A stretch of DNA of 64,000 nt, from assembly GCF_030124145.1 (NCBI RefSeq), contig NZ_JASKMS010000008.1, forward strand, positions 124,001 to 188,000, written 5' to 3'. The DNA comes from Streptomyces sp. 378 (GTDB taxonomy: Bacteria > Actinomycetota > Actinomycetes > Streptomycetales > Streptomycetaceae). The notes under the pieces were generated by a model. It searched no databases, was not told the DNA's origin, and worked only from the letters and a program-made list of their open reading frames with translations. Below are positions 27,281 through 36,144 of the stretch, piece after piece (the first letter of the stretch is position 1; each line of letters begins with the position of its first letter). A program made the position numbers and the translations under genes.

Positions 27281-27805
27281 ATGGCGATACCCGGCACTTC
27301 AGAGCAGTCCTTACCAGCAGCAGGCACCTACGAGATCGACCCAGTGGCATCCACGGTCTGTTTCGACACGCGTGCCATGTTCGGGCTGCTCCCGGTTCGT
27401 GGGACGTTCACTATCAGTCATGGCCGGATCATCGCTGCTGAGTCGCCGGAAGAGTCGTCGGTGGAAGTCGCGATGGACGCGGCCAGCTTCGAGTCCGGCA
27501 ATCAACAGCGCGACGATCACGTCAGGTCCTCCGACTACCTGGACGTGGCACGACATCCCGAGATCGCCTTCCGGAGCCAGCGCCTGGAAAGATCTGCCCA
27601 GGATGCGTCACTGCAAGGCGAGTTGACTGCCTGCGGAGTAACGCAGCCGGTCTCCGTCACGATCACTTCCGTTGCCTATGAGGACAGGCGGATCACAGCC
27701 AACGGCACCGCCACGTTGGACAGATACGCCTTCGGTGTCACGAAAGCCAAGGGCATGACGGGTCGCCACCTAAAGATCACCCTGGAAGTCGTCGCTGACC
27801 GCTGA
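27281..27805 (+). CDS. YceI-family protein, transposon passenger
   Basis: This 174-aa protein starts at ATG 27281 with GGAGG 10 nt upstream. It shows the YceI lipocalin-like barrel pattern: GTYEIDPVASTVCFDTRAMFGLLPVRGTFTI, then NQQRDDHVRSSDYLDVARHPEIAFRS, LTACGVTQPVSVTI and KGMTGRHLKITLEVVADR. The family binds isoprenoid-type lipids. There is no signal peptide, so it is presumably cytosolic. It lies inside the Tn554-like element and overlaps the 3' end of tnpC by 36 nt in convergent orientation, so it is the cargo. Confidence 0.9.
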   Translation: MAIPGTSEQSLPAAGTYEIDPVASTVCFDTRAMFGLLPVRGTFTISHGRIIAAESPEESSVEVAMDAASFESGNQQRDDHVRSSDYLDVARHPEIAFRSQRLERSAQDASLQGELTACGVTQPVSVTITSVAYEDRRITANGTATLDRYAFGVTKAKGMTGRHLKITLEVVADR

Positions 27806-28225
27806 GGGAAACCTGGAGTTGCTGGCACCGCCGACTGAGCTGCCCGACAGTGCGCGCAGGCGGCGGATTTCGCCGTGGGCGGTCTCCAGCTTCCGGGTGA
27901 GATCGGCGACCTGGTCGCGAAGGTGCCGGTTGCGTTCAAGCACGGTCTCCAGCCTGCGTTGCAGGGACGCGTCGCTGGCCACATGCCTGGAGCTGCGGTG
28001 TGGGACTGAGGCTCGTTGCTGGAGTTGGCTGATCGCGGTGATGAGGTCGGTCTGCGTGTAGAGCCAGGACCGGGAGACGCCGGCGGCATTCGCGATACCG
28101 ACGACGGTCGGCCGTTCGCTGCGGCGGGCCGCTGCCGTGACGGCTTCTTCGGCGCGCTCGCGTGCCTGCCTGCTGCGCGTCTTCGACGCTTCGACGAGGA
28201 ATCGGGCGTTGTCAGCCGGTGGCAT
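27770..28225 (-). CDS. tnpC: Tn554-like transposition accessory protein TnpC (DUF6262)
   Basis: This 151-aa protein has an N-terminal helix-turn-helix-like part (ARERAEEAVTAAARR, then PTVVGIANAAGVSRSWLYTQ) and a coiled coil (RRLETVLERNRHLRDQVADL, continuing TRKLETAHGEIRRLR). This is the DUF6262 architecture of proteins encoded after paired tyrosine recombinases. It overlaps the end of tnpB by 14 nt. In Tn554 the third gene is not essential but affects the frequency and orientation of insertion. Confidence 0.85.
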   Translation of the reverse strand: MPPADNARFLVEASKTRSRQARERAEEAVTAAARRSERPTVVGIANAAGVSRSWLYTQTDLITAISQLQQRASVPHRSSRHVASDASLQRRLETVLERNRHLRDQVADLTRKLETAHGEIRRLRALSGSSVGGASNSRFPSAVSDDFQGDL

Positions 28226-30499
28226 CGAGATCGGTCACCTTCCCGCCGGCCACGATCTGCTGCGGGCCGGCCTGGTCTAGGGCGTCGATGATGGTGTCGA
28301 GCTTGCCGAGCGTGCGGGTGTTCTTCTCGACGATGCGCGACAGCCCGGCCTTCTCGGCATCGTCGATGAGCTTGCGGGTCTCGTCCCGCTGGCGTCGGTG
28401 CTGGTCGAGGAAGTCGCCGGTGGTGATGAAGAAGCGGCAGTCCAGACAGGGGTTGGCGTACTCGCAGTCGGTCTGGATGGGGGCTCCGCAGTAGCCGTTG
28501 GGGAGACTGACCTTGGCACGGACCAGGGACAGCCGCATCCAGGTGGCATCCGCCAGCGGGTGGTCGACGGGCAATGCGACGGGTTCGCCTTCGGCGTTGA
28601 CCTTCAGGGACTTCTCCCAGTGCTCGCGCAGGGTCTTCTGATGCAGTCGGGCGTAGATGGCCGTCATCTGCGGCGACATGTGATCGAGCGATTGCTGGAC
28701 GATGTGCTGCGGGACGTTGGCGTTGATGAGCCGGGTGCCCAGCGTGTGGCGGAACTGGTGGAAGGTCACCCTGGCGGGGCGGCCGTGCTCGTCGACGAGG
28801 CGGATGCGCTCCAGCCAGGTCTCCATCTGTTCCCGGCACCAGGTGTCCGAGACGGGCTTGCTGCCATTTAGGTTGGCCTGCCAGCCGGGGAACAGGAAGC
28901 GGCTCCCGGACGGGAAGCGGGCCTGGACGCGCTTTTGCTGTGCGGCGACCTCGTCGGCGAGGGCCTGGCTGATCGGGAAGAACGCGATGCGTCCGTGAAT
29001 CTTGTGGTTCACCCAGGTCAGGTAGGGGGCGCCGGTGTCGTCGTGGGTGACGCAGTCGAACCGCAGACGTCGGGCATCCTTCATACGCAGGCCGCAGGAG
29101 ATCAGCAGCGGGACCATGAGGCGGAGATCGTCGGTGGCGATCCGTGCCAGGCTGGCGGGGTTCTCCAACTGCCGCATCAGGTGTTCGGAGATCCAGCGGG
29201 GCTTGGCCGGCGGCGTCGGCGGGGCGTCGTTGTAGACGACGGCGTCGCGGGGCAGGTCGGGCTGCCAGTCGTGGGCGCGGGCGTCGGCAAGGAACCGGCT
29301 CAGCGAGTTGACCGCTGCCCGGCGGGTGAACACGTCCGGGTAGTCGACGGCGAGGGCGGCGATCCACGTCTCGATCCTGGCGCGGGTCAGGTCGGCCGGC
29401 CCGGCGTTCGGCGGCAGGTGCCGGGGAAGATGGGTCAGGGAGCGCAGGTTCTGCGCGACGGTGTTGACGCTGATGTTCGTGCTGATGCGCCAGCGGCACC
29501 ATCGCTTGGCCAGCTCGCGCAGCCAGGGCTGGGCTATGCCGCCGAAGCGCAGGTAGCGCGTCTCGCCTTCGGCGAGAGCGAAGTGGCGCAGGTCCCAGGT
29601 GTCCCGCGGATCCTGGTCGGCCCAGGGGTCATCGGCGATGAGCAGGTGCTCCAGGGCGAAGCGGGTGTCCGCGATGAAGCGGAAGGCGACTACGTTGTAG
29701 CCGGGGCGCTGTCCGTCGGGTCCCAGCGGTCCGATGTGGTCGCGCCACCTGGTCTCGTCCCAGTCCAGGAGGCTGGCGACCGGTGCCTGGCAGGCCCAGG
29801 TCACCGCGCGGCGGACATCGCGGGCGGGGGTGAAGCGCAGCCCCTCGTCGAGACGGTGTTGCAGCCCGAACTGGAACTCCAGGCGGAGTGCGGGGTCGAG
29901 CTGGCTCAGGCGGATCTTGGGATCACCGCGGTGGGCGAGGGCGTCGTACCAGCTCGTGAGTTCAGGGCGGCCGTCTTGCGCCACCGGGTGTGGTGCGTGT
30001 GACACAGCGGCGCATCGGTGCTGTCGGTCCAGCGCGGGCAGCCGGGAAACTCGCAGGTCCGCTCGGCGGCCCACGGCCTGCGCGGCGGGTGATAGAGGGT
30101 GCGTCCCAGCCAGTCCTCAAGCGGCGGTCGACCGGCGTGGGCCCATCGCGAGGCATGCCGGTGACACAGGCCGTGGGCGGCCCTGGCCCGGTTGCACCCG
30201 CAGACCAGGCAGGCCGCCATCTCCTGGCGGCGACGCAGTCGCGCGTCCTCGTCCGCGGCCCAGCTGTCCAGGTCGGCCGGACGTCCTGCGGCCACCCAGC
30301 GGTGATGGTGGGTGCGACACAGCTTCAACCGCCCCATGGTCAGCGTCGTCGGGCAGGAAGCGATGCGGCACTCCCCTGGGATGAACACCGGCCTGTCACG
30401 CGGCGGACAGAACACTTCGGCGCGGAACTCCGGGCGCACCGTCTCCATCAGCTTCGCAAGCAGCCCCGCCGAGCGTCGGCGCGTCTGGGGCGTGTTCAC
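28212..30499 (-). pseudogene. tnpB: Tn554-like tyrosine recombinase TnpB, split by one frameshift
   Basis: The N-terminal part (30499 to ~29970) is zinc-finger rich (CRIASC, LCRTHHHRW, CLVCGC, CEFPGCPRW with LCHTHHTRWRKT), as in actinobacterial TnpB. The remainder (from ~29975 to 28212) is in another frame. It holds the recombinase: LISCGLRMKDARRLRFD (first Arg), HQFRHTLGTRLI (HxxR), and LDHMSPQMTAIYARLH (His and Tyr nucleophile), then a Cys cluster (CEYANPCLDC) and a coiled tail. Restoring one G in the AAGACGGCCGCC stretch near 29964-29980 would give ~763 aa joined as WRKTGRPELTSW. The ATG overlaps the tnpA stop. It may be dead, recoded, or a sequencing error. Confidence 0.8.
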
Positions 30500-31665
30500 C
30501 GGGCCGATGCCCCGTCCTTGATGATCCCTGCCGAAAGGAGCACCCGGCGATGATCCTCGACCTCGAGGTGACTGTAGATCTCGCCCGTGGTCTGCGGGCT
30601 GGCATGACCAAGGAGTTCGGCCACGACCTCGATCGGAACCTCGGCCCGCAACAGCCGCGTGGCGTAGGTGTGCCGGCAGGCGTGCGGCGAGAAGTGCGTG
30701 ATGCCGGTTCGCCGCTGCAGGCGCTCCACCAGCTCGTTGACGTTCGCCCGGGTCATCGGGGAGCCGATCGGCTCGCGGAAGAGGTTGGCGAACACGAAGT
30801 CGCAGTCCAGCGTGCCGTACTCGCTCTCCATGTAGGCGGCGTAGCGGTCGAACAGCTCCGGCCTCACGGGGACGATCCGGCCCTTCATGCCCTTGACGCG
30901 AGCCCGGTTGGCGTTGTTCTCGCGCGGAACGACGTGCACCTCGCCCTTGCGGAGGTTCAGGTCGGCATGCCGCAGGCCCAGGGCCTCGCTGATCCGCAGC
31001 CCCGAGTCATCCAGCAGAGCGATCAGGAACCGGTCCCGGCGCCGGTTGCAGGCGCTCATCAGCCGCTGGACCTCGTCCTCGGTCAGCGTCCGGGGCGGCT
31101 TGCGATGGGCGGAGATGCGGATCGGGCTGTACTCGACTTCACCGCCCCGCTGGGTGTGCGCCAGCATCGGCGTGTAGGAGCCGGTCGGCTGCCTGCCCAG
31201 CAAGTTCCCCAGCAGCGCGGGCACACTCTCGTCCCGCCGGGCGTGGAACCGGTAGAACGACGCGAGCGCGGCCCGCTTCCGCTGCAACGTGGTGTCCTCC
31301 AGCGCCTGGCCAACACCGGGCAGCACGAACACCCCCGGTGCACGGGCTGGCTTAGGACGACGCAGCCAGTCGAAGAACTGGGCCAGGACCTCCAGGCGCA
31401 CGCGCCGGAAGTCGAGGCCCGTCTGCTCCAGCCAGACGAAGAAGTCCCGCAGGTCGTACGCGTAGCCCTGCACCGTGTTCGGCGACGCGCCCCTCGCCGC
31501 CAGGTACGCGAGGAACTCCTCCACGGCATCGACGGGAAGCCGTCGTCCCCCACGACGGTGTACGAGACCGGACCCTCCTCGGACAGCCGCAGCCTCTGCA
31601 CAGCGAACGACACACCACACCCCAGGACGACATGGACAGGCGAACAGAACCCGTCCATGTAGCAC
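30496..31665 (-). CDS. tnpA: Tn554-like tyrosine recombinase TnpA
   Basis: This is a 389-aa tyrosine recombinase (family length ~360), so the true start may be slightly inside. The N-terminal SAM-like domain includes EFLAYLAARGASPNTVQGYAYDLRDFFVWL. Catalytic residues are Arg in DDSGLRISEALGLRHADL, Lys in the beta-hairpin region (VKGMKGRIVPV), HxxR in SPHACRHTYATRLL, His in LGHASPQTT and nucleophile Tyr in GEIYSHLE. It lies at the right end of the element and its stop overlaps tnpB. Confidence 0.9.
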   Translation of the reverse strand: MLHGRVLFACPCRPGVWCVVRCAEAAAVRGGSGLVHRRGGRRLPVDAVEEFLAYLAARGASPNTVQGYAYDLRDFFVWLEQTGLDFRRVRLEVLAQFFDWLRRPKPARAPGVFVLPGVGQALEDTTLQRKRAALASFYRFHARRDESVPALLGNLLGRQPTGSYTPMLAHTQRGGEVEYSPIRISAHRKPPRTLTEDEVQRLMSACNRRRDRFLIALLDDSGLRISEALGLRHADLNLRKGEVHVVPRENNANRARVKGMKGRIVPVRPELFDRYAAYMESEYGTLDCDFVFANLFREPIGSPMTRANVNELVERLQRRTGITHFSPHACRHTYATRLLRAEVPIEVVAELLGHASPQTTGEIYSHLEVEDHRRVLLSAGIIKDGASAR

Positions 31666-31717
31666 CGAAAGGTCCCTTCATGACAGCGAGTTGGACATCA
31701 AAGACACCCGGAAGACT

Positions 31718-31733
31718 GATCGGCATAGTCGAC
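31718..31733. repeat. Right subterminal repeat and attachment core of the Tn554-like element
   Basis: GATCGGCATA (31718-31727) is the inverted partner of the left end, and GTCGAC (31728-31733) is the right 6-nt core. The DUF5999 frame resumes at GAC 31734. Confidence 0.5.
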
Positions 31734-31814
31734 GACACCGGCGAACTGCTGCCGGACGGCCGCGTGGTGCAGCCGCGCCGGGTGACGGCGCGGGAACTGG
31801 CCGTCGCCGCCTGA
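31734..31814 (+). pseudogene. DUF5999 gene, 3' fragment
   Basis: DTGELLPDGRVVQPRRVTAR followed by ELAVAA completes the DUF5999 protein whose first 38 residues are at 26889-27002. An ATG inside the transposon (31680, with AAAGG upstream) is in frame and could make a 44-residue chimera beginning MTASWTSKTPG. The intact gene would encode 64 aa. Confidence 0.88.
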
Positions 31815-31848
31815 CCGGAGCCTCACCGCACGCGGCACGCGGGCCGCT

Positions 31849-32247
31849 CTACGGCAGGACCGCGAAGCCGTCCAGTTCGACCAGCGCCTCCGCGTCCCAC
31901 AGCCGGACGACCTGGACGACCGCCATGGCGGGGTAGTGTCGTCCGGCCGACTCGCGCCACAGGCGGCCCAGTTCGGGCGCGTGCGTGCGGTACGCCTCGA
32001 CATCCGTGGCGTAGACGGTGACGCGGGCCAGGTCGGAGGGTGTGCCCCCGGCCGCGGCGAGGGCGGCCAGCAGGTTGGCGAGGGCCTTGCCGAACTGCTC
32101 GGGCAGGGTCCGTCCGACCACCTTGCCGTCGGAGTCGAGGGCCGTCTGGCCCGCCAGGAACACCACCCGTGAGCCGCGGGCCACGACGGCGTGGGAGAAG
32201 CCGGCCGGCGGGGACAGGTCGGGCGGGTTGACGCGCTCGGTGCTCAC
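31849..32247 (-). CDS. RidA-family enamine/imine deaminase-like protein
   Basis: GTG 32247, with GGAGG 5 nt upstream and overlapping the dehydrogenase stop, gives 132 aa. The YjgF/RidA pattern is visible: FSHAVVARGSRVVFLAGQTALD, EQFGKALANLLAALAAAGGT, VTVYATDVEAYR and YPAMAVVQVVRLWDAEALVELDGFA; the Arg of the pocket lies in VVRLWD. RidA proteins hydrolyse reactive enamines/imines to ketones and ammonia. In an aminobenzoyl-CoA pathway such a step would release the amino group, which explains its place here. Confidence 0.9.
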   Translation of the reverse strand: MSTERVNPPDLSPPAGFSHAVVARGSRVVFLAGQTALDSDGKVVGRTLPEQFGKALANLLAALAAAGGTPSDLARVTVYATDVEAYRTHAPELGRLWRESAGRHYPAMAVVQVVRLWDAEALVELDGFAVLP

Positions 32248-33425
32248 CGTGCCTCCTGACGGGCGTACAACTCCTTGGCGATGATGCCGCGTTGCACCTC
32301 GCTGGCCCCCTCGTAGATGCGCGGCGCGCGCACCTCGCGGTAGAGGTGTTCGAGCAGGTGGCCGCGTTGCAGGGCGCGGGCGCCGTGCAGTTGGACGGCC
32401 GTGTCGACGACGTACTGGGCGGTCTCGGTGGCGAGGAGTTTCGCCATGGCCGAGCGCCGGGGCACGTCGGGGGAGTCCGCGTCGTACGCCGACGCCGCCG
32501 CGTGGACCATCAGCCGAGCGGCCTCGGTGCGCAGGGCCATCTCGGCGACCTGGTGCGAGACGGCCTGCAGGTCCCGCAGCTTGCCCCCGAAGGCGTCGCG
32601 CCCGGCGGTGTGGGCGAGGGTCGCGTCGAGGGCCGCCTGCGCCATGCCGACCGCGAAGGCGCCGACGCTGGGCCGGAACAGGTTGAGGGTCCGCATGGCG
32701 ACCCGGAAGCCACGGTCGGCCTCGCCGAGCACGTCGTCGGCCGTGACGGGCACGGCGTCGAAGTCGAGCGCGCCGATCGGGTGCGGCGAGAGCATGTCGA
32801 GAGCGCGGCCGGTCAGGCCCGGGCGGTCGGCGGGCACGAGGAACGCCGTGACGCCCCGGGCGCCGGTGTCCGGGGTGGTCCGGGCGAAGACGGTGTAGAA
32901 GTCGGCCTCGGGGGCGTTGGAGATCCAGCACTTCTCACCGGTGAGGCGCCAGCGGGCGGAGCCGTCGGGGGTGGCGGTGAGTGCCGTGCCGGCCGACGGT
33001 CCGCCGCCCGGCGAGATGTCCGGCTCCGCCCGCAGCCCCAGCCCCGCCGCGTCCGACCCGGCCCCCGGCTCACTCAGCGCGAAGGCCGCGACCGCCGTGC
33101 CGTCGGTGATCCGGGGCAGCCAGCGAGCGCGTTGTGCCCGCGTGCCGTACGCGTGCACCGGATGGGCGCCGAGGCCCTGGAGGGCCAGGGCCGTCTCGGC
33201 CTCCGTGCAGGCGTAGGCCAGGGATTCGCGCATCAGGCACAGGTCGAGCGCGCCCGAGGTGAACAGGCGCCCGAGCAGGCCGGCGCTGCCGAGTTCGGCG
33301 ACCAAGGGCCGGTTCACACGCCCCGGTTCGCCCTTGTCGGCCAGGGGGCGGAGCCGTTCCGCGGCCAGGGCGCGCAGTTCGGCACACCAGGCGAGTTGTG
33401 CCGGTTCGAGCGAGAATGCGGTCAT
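32244..33425 (-). CDS. Acyl-CoA dehydrogenase
   Basis: I prefer ATG 33425 (MTAFSLEPAQ, 393 aa) with GAGAAGGGA upstream. The FAD enzyme shows AFALSEPGAGSDAAGL, then KCWISNAPEADFYTVFARTT, FGGKLRDLQAVSHQVAEMAL, and the C-terminal QLHGARALQRGHLLEHLYREVRAPRIYEGASEVQR. The base position of the family (Glu in the YEG stretch) is present. It likely oxidises a CoA-bound alicyclic intermediate of aryl-CoA breakdown. It is divergent from the aryl-CoA ligase gene across the shared operator, and translationally coupled to RidA. Confidence 0.92.
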   Translation of the reverse strand: MTAFSLEPAQLAWCAELRALAAERLRPLADKGEPGRVNRPLVAELGSAGLLGRLFTSGALDLCLMRESLAYACTEAETALALQGLGAHPVHAYGTRAQRARWLPRITDGTAVAAFALSEPGAGSDAAGLGLRAEPDISPGGGPSAGTALTATPDGSARWRLTGEKCWISNAPEADFYTVFARTTPDTGARGVTAFLVPADRPGLTGRALDMLSPHPIGALDFDAVPVTADDVLGEADRGFRVAMRTLNLFRPSVGAFAVGMAQAALDATLAHTAGRDAFGGKLRDLQAVSHQVAEMALRTEAARLMVHAAASAYDADSPDVPRRSAMAKLLATETAQYVVDTAVQLHGARALQRGHLLEHLYREVRAPRIYEGASEVQRGIIAKELYARQEAR

Positions 33426-33473
33426 CGCCGGTCCCTTCTCCGCCACCCTGCGTTCCGGCTGGGCCACTCCGAG

Positions 33474-33514
33474 GCTATCGCGAATCGTTGACTGTCGTCA
33501 CCAACACGATACGC
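33474..33514. promoter_or_regulatory. Aryl-CoA regulon operator, copy A
   Basis: GCTATC, 9 nt, then TGACTGTCGTCA (33489-33500), followed by CGATACGC. The same GCTATC-N9-TGACTGTCGTCA block is at 45381-45407, before the enoyl-CoA hydratase gene (22 of 27 positions identical). It lies between the divergent dehydrogenase and ligase genes, so one bound regulator could control both. PaaX, encoded at 35179, is the best candidate. Confidence 0.7.
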
Positions 33515-33552
33515 TCCAGGGGCGAGCCCACCACGCCAAGGGGGCGAACCGT

Positions 33553-35163
33553 ATGAACCCACGGGGCACAGCCCACGTCGACACCTTCGCCCGGGACCAT
33601 CTGCCACCCCCGGACCAATGGCCCGAGCTCCGTTTCGACCTGCCGGAGCTGCGCTACCCCGAACGGCTCAACTGCGCCGCCGAGCTGCTGAACGGCCCGC
33701 CCGGTGAGCGCCCGGCGTTCCTCACCGCCACCGGCGAGCGGTGGACGTACGGCGATCTGCGCGCCCGGGTGGACCGCGTCGCACACCTGCTCACCGGTGA
33801 GCTCGGTGTCGTCCCCGGCAACCGGGTGCTGTTGCGCGGCCCCACCACCCCCTGGCTCGCGGCCTGTTGGCTGGCGGTGCTGAAGGCGGGGGCCGTGGCG
33901 GTCACGGTGCTCGCCCAGCAGCGCCCGCACGAACTGAGCACGATGTGCGAGATCGCGCGGGTGCGGCACGCGCTGTGCGACATCCGGGCCGTCGACGACC
34001 TCGCCAAGGCCGAGGTCCCCGGCCTGCGGATCACGACCTACGGCGGTGACGGTCCGGACGACCTCCTCAACCGCCCGGCGCCCGCGGGCTCGTACGAGGC
34101 CGTCGCGACGGCGGCCGACGACGTGGCGCTGATCGCCTTCACCTCCGGCACCACCGGCCGCCCCAAGGGCTGTATGCACCTCCACCGGGACGTGCTGGCG
34201 ATCGCCGACACCTTCTCCCGGCACGTGCTGAAGCCCCGCGCCGACGACGTGTTCACCGGCAGCCCCCCGCTGGGCTTCACCTTCGGTCTCGGCGGGCTGG
34301 TGGTCTTCCCGCTGCGGGCCGGCGCGAGCGCGCTGCTGCTCGAACAGGCGGGGCCCCGGCAACTGCTGCCCGCCATCGCCCGGCACCGGGTCTCCGTGCT
34401 GTTCACGGCGCCGACGGCGTACCGCGCGATGCTCGACGCGCTCGACGGCCACGACGTCTCCTCGCTGCGCCGCTGCGTTTCGGCCGGTGAGAACCTGCCG
34501 GCGGCCACCTGGCGGGCCTGGCACGAGCGCACCGGTCTGCGCGTCATCAACGGCATCGGCGCCACCGAGCTGCTGCACATCTTCATCTCCGCGGCCGACG
34601 ACCGGATCCGGCCCGGGACCACGGGCGTTCCCGTGCCAGGCTGGCACGCGCGCGTGCAGGACGCGGACGGCGAGCCCGTCCCCGACGGGCAGCCGGGGCT
34701 GCTCGCCGTGCGCGGACCGGTCGGCTGCCGGTACCTCGCCGACCCGCGGCAGCGGGACTACGTGCGCGACGGCTGGAACATCACCGGCGACACCTACGTC
34801 CGCGACCCCGACGGCTACTTCCGTTACGTCGCCCGCGCCGACGACATGATCATCTCGGCCGGGTACAACATCGCCGGCCCCGAGGTGGAGGAGGCACTGC
34901 TGCGGCATCCGGACGTGCGGGAGGCGGCGGTCGTGGGCCGGCCCGACGAGGTCCGCGGACAGGTCGTGCAGGCCTTCACCGTCCTCAGGGAGGGCGCGCG
35001 GCGGGACGCCGAGGCACTGCGCGCGTTCGTCCAGGGCGAGCTGGCACCGTACAAGTGCCCGCGCGAGATCGTCTTCCTGGACGCGCTGCCGCGCACGGCC
35101 ACCGGCAAGCTCCAGCGGTTCAGACTGCGGGCCGCGGGGGTACCGGAAGGCGACCGGGACTGA
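33553..35163 (+). CDS. 2-aminobenzoate/benzoate-type CoA ligase
   Basis: ATG 33553 (536 aa) is preceded by AAGGGGG. This ANL enzyme has the aryl-CoA ligase form of the P-loop, AFTSGTTGRPKGCMHLHRDV, as I recall for 2-aminobenzoate-CoA ligases. Further motifs are INGIGATELLHIFISA, GWNITGDTYVRDPDGYFRYVAR, DDMIISAGYNIAGPEVEE and the catalytic Lys end RTATGKLQRF. It would convert anthranilate or a similar aromatic acid to its CoA thioester, the substrate of the bifunctional flavoenzyme at 42114. It is transcribed with paaX downstream. Confidence 0.88.
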   Translation: MNPRGTAHVDTFARDHLPPPDQWPELRFDLPELRYPERLNCAAELLNGPPGERPAFLTATGERWTYGDLRARVDRVAHLLTGELGVVPGNRVLLRGPTTPWLAACWLAVLKAGAVAVTVLAQQRPHELSTMCEIARVRHALCDIRAVDDLAKAEVPGLRITTYGGDGPDDLLNRPAPAGSYEAVATAADDVALIAFTSGTTGRPKGCMHLHRDVLAIADTFSRHVLKPRADDVFTGSPPLGFTFGLGGLVVFPLRAGASALLLEQAGPRQLLPAIARHRVSVLFTAPTAYRAMLDALDGHDVSSLRRCVSAGENLPAATWRAWHERTGLRVINGIGATELLHIFISAADDRIRPGTTGVPVPGWHARVQDADGEPVPDGQPGLLAVRGPVGCRYLADPRQRDYVRDGWNITGDTYVRDPDGYFRYVARADDMIISAGYNIAGPEVEEALLRHPDVREAAVVGRPDEVRGQVVQAFTVLREGARRDAEALRAFVQGELAPYKCPREIVFLDALPRTATGKLQRFRLRAAGVPEGDRD

Positions 35164-35178
35164 TCCGTACGACCTAAG

Positions 35179-35991
35179 ATGATCAACGTGTCCGACCAGC
35201 ATGCACCACGGTCTCTCATCGTCACGCTCTACGGCGCGTACGGCCGCTTCGTGCCGGGCCCCGTGCCGGTAGCCGAACTCATCCGGCTGCTGGCCGCGGC
35301 CGGCGTGGACGCTCCGTCCGTACGCTCCTCGGTGTCGCGGCTCAAGAGACGGGGACTGCTCGTGCCCGCCCGCACCGCACAGGGCGCGGCCGGGTACGAA
35401 CTGTCCCCGGACGCACGCCAGTTGCTCGACGACGGCGACCGGCGCATCTACGCCTCGGCGCCGCCCGAGGACGAGGGCTGGGTACTCGCGGTGTTCTCCG
35501 TGCCGGAGTCGGAACGGCAGAAGCGGCACGTACTGCGCTCCCGGCTGGCCGGGCTCGGTTTCGGCACGGCCGCTCCGGGCGTGTGGATCGCGCCCGCGCG
35601 GCTGTACGAGGAGACCCGGCACACGCTCCAGCGGCTGCGGCTCGACGCGTACGTCGACTTCTTCCGCGGCGACCACCTCGGCTTCGCCCCGACCGCGGAG
35701 GCCGTCGCCCGCTGGTGGGACCTGGCGGCCATCGCCAAGGAGCACGAGGCGTTCCTCGACCGCCACGCGCCCGTGCTGCACGACTGGGAGAAGCGCGAGG
35801 ACACCCCGCCCGAGGAGGCCTACCGGGACTACCTCCTCGCCCTGGACTCCTGGCGCCACCTCCCCTACACCGACCCGGGCCTGCCGTCCGAGTTGCTTCC
35901 CGCGGACTGGCCGGGGGTCCGCTCGTCGGCGGTGTTCCGGGGACTGCACGAGCGTCTGCGGGACGCGGGGGCGGATTTCGTGGGGCTCTGA
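35179..35991 (+). CDS. PaaX-family transcriptional repressor
   Basis: This 270-aa protein has the PaaX layout: an N-terminal winged helix (RSLIVTLYGAYGRF, then VDAPSVRSSVSRLKRRGLLVPAR), a central ferredoxin-like domain (GWVLAVFSVPESERQKRHVLRSRLAGLGFG) and the PaaX C-terminal motifs WDLAAIAKEHEAFLDRH and LLALDSWRHLPYTDPGLPSELLPADW. PaaX proteins repress aromatic-acid genes until an aryl-CoA binds. It follows the aryl-CoA ligase by 15 nt; a GTG 9 nt further in is an alternative start. It probably binds the two GCTATC-N9-TGACTGTCGTCA sites. Confidence 0.92.
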   Translation: MINVSDQHAPRSLIVTLYGAYGRFVPGPVPVAELIRLLAAAGVDAPSVRSSVSRLKRRGLLVPARTAQGAAGYELSPDARQLLDDGDRRIYASAPPEDEGWVLAVFSVPESERQKRHVLRSRLAGLGFGTAAPGVWIAPARLYEETRHTLQRLRLDAYVDFFRGDHLGFAPTAEAVARWWDLAAIAKEHEAFLDRHAPVLHDWEKREDTPPEEAYRDYLLALDSWRHLPYTDPGLPSELLPADWPGVRSSAVFRGLHERLRDAGADFVGL

Positions 35992-36144
35992 CCCACCCGG
36001 ACGCCGCCCGGTTTGCCGCGTTTGCTCCGCCGTGGAACGGTCAATCAGTGTCCGCGACTGGACGGAGCGCGCACCGGGAGGCGGGCCAGGGATGACCGTC
36101 ACCACACCACCGAGGACGACAGGCGTCCGCGCGGACCGGTTCTC

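Larger units (their letters stand above)
27003..31727. mobile_element. Tn554-like transposon, about 4.73 kb
   Basis: The boundaries come from rejoining the split DUF5999 gene: TTCGAG (26997-27002) before the element and GACACC (31734 on) after it restore ...VVFE-DTGELL.... The three transposition genes occur in the Tn554 order tnpA, tnpB, tnpC, overlapping and all on the minus strand, with a YceI-family passenger transcribed towards them. Tn554 elements use tyrosine recombinases, leave a 6-nt core at each end and make no target duplication. The heterologous cores TTCGAG (left) and GTCGAC (right, 31728-31733) fit that model. Confidence 0.85.

Noticed and set aside
30496..31665. Phage or ICE integrase at a tRNA attachment site
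   Set aside because: The paired recombinases plus DUF6262 protein and the split DUF5999 target fit Tn554; no tRNA gene is nearby.
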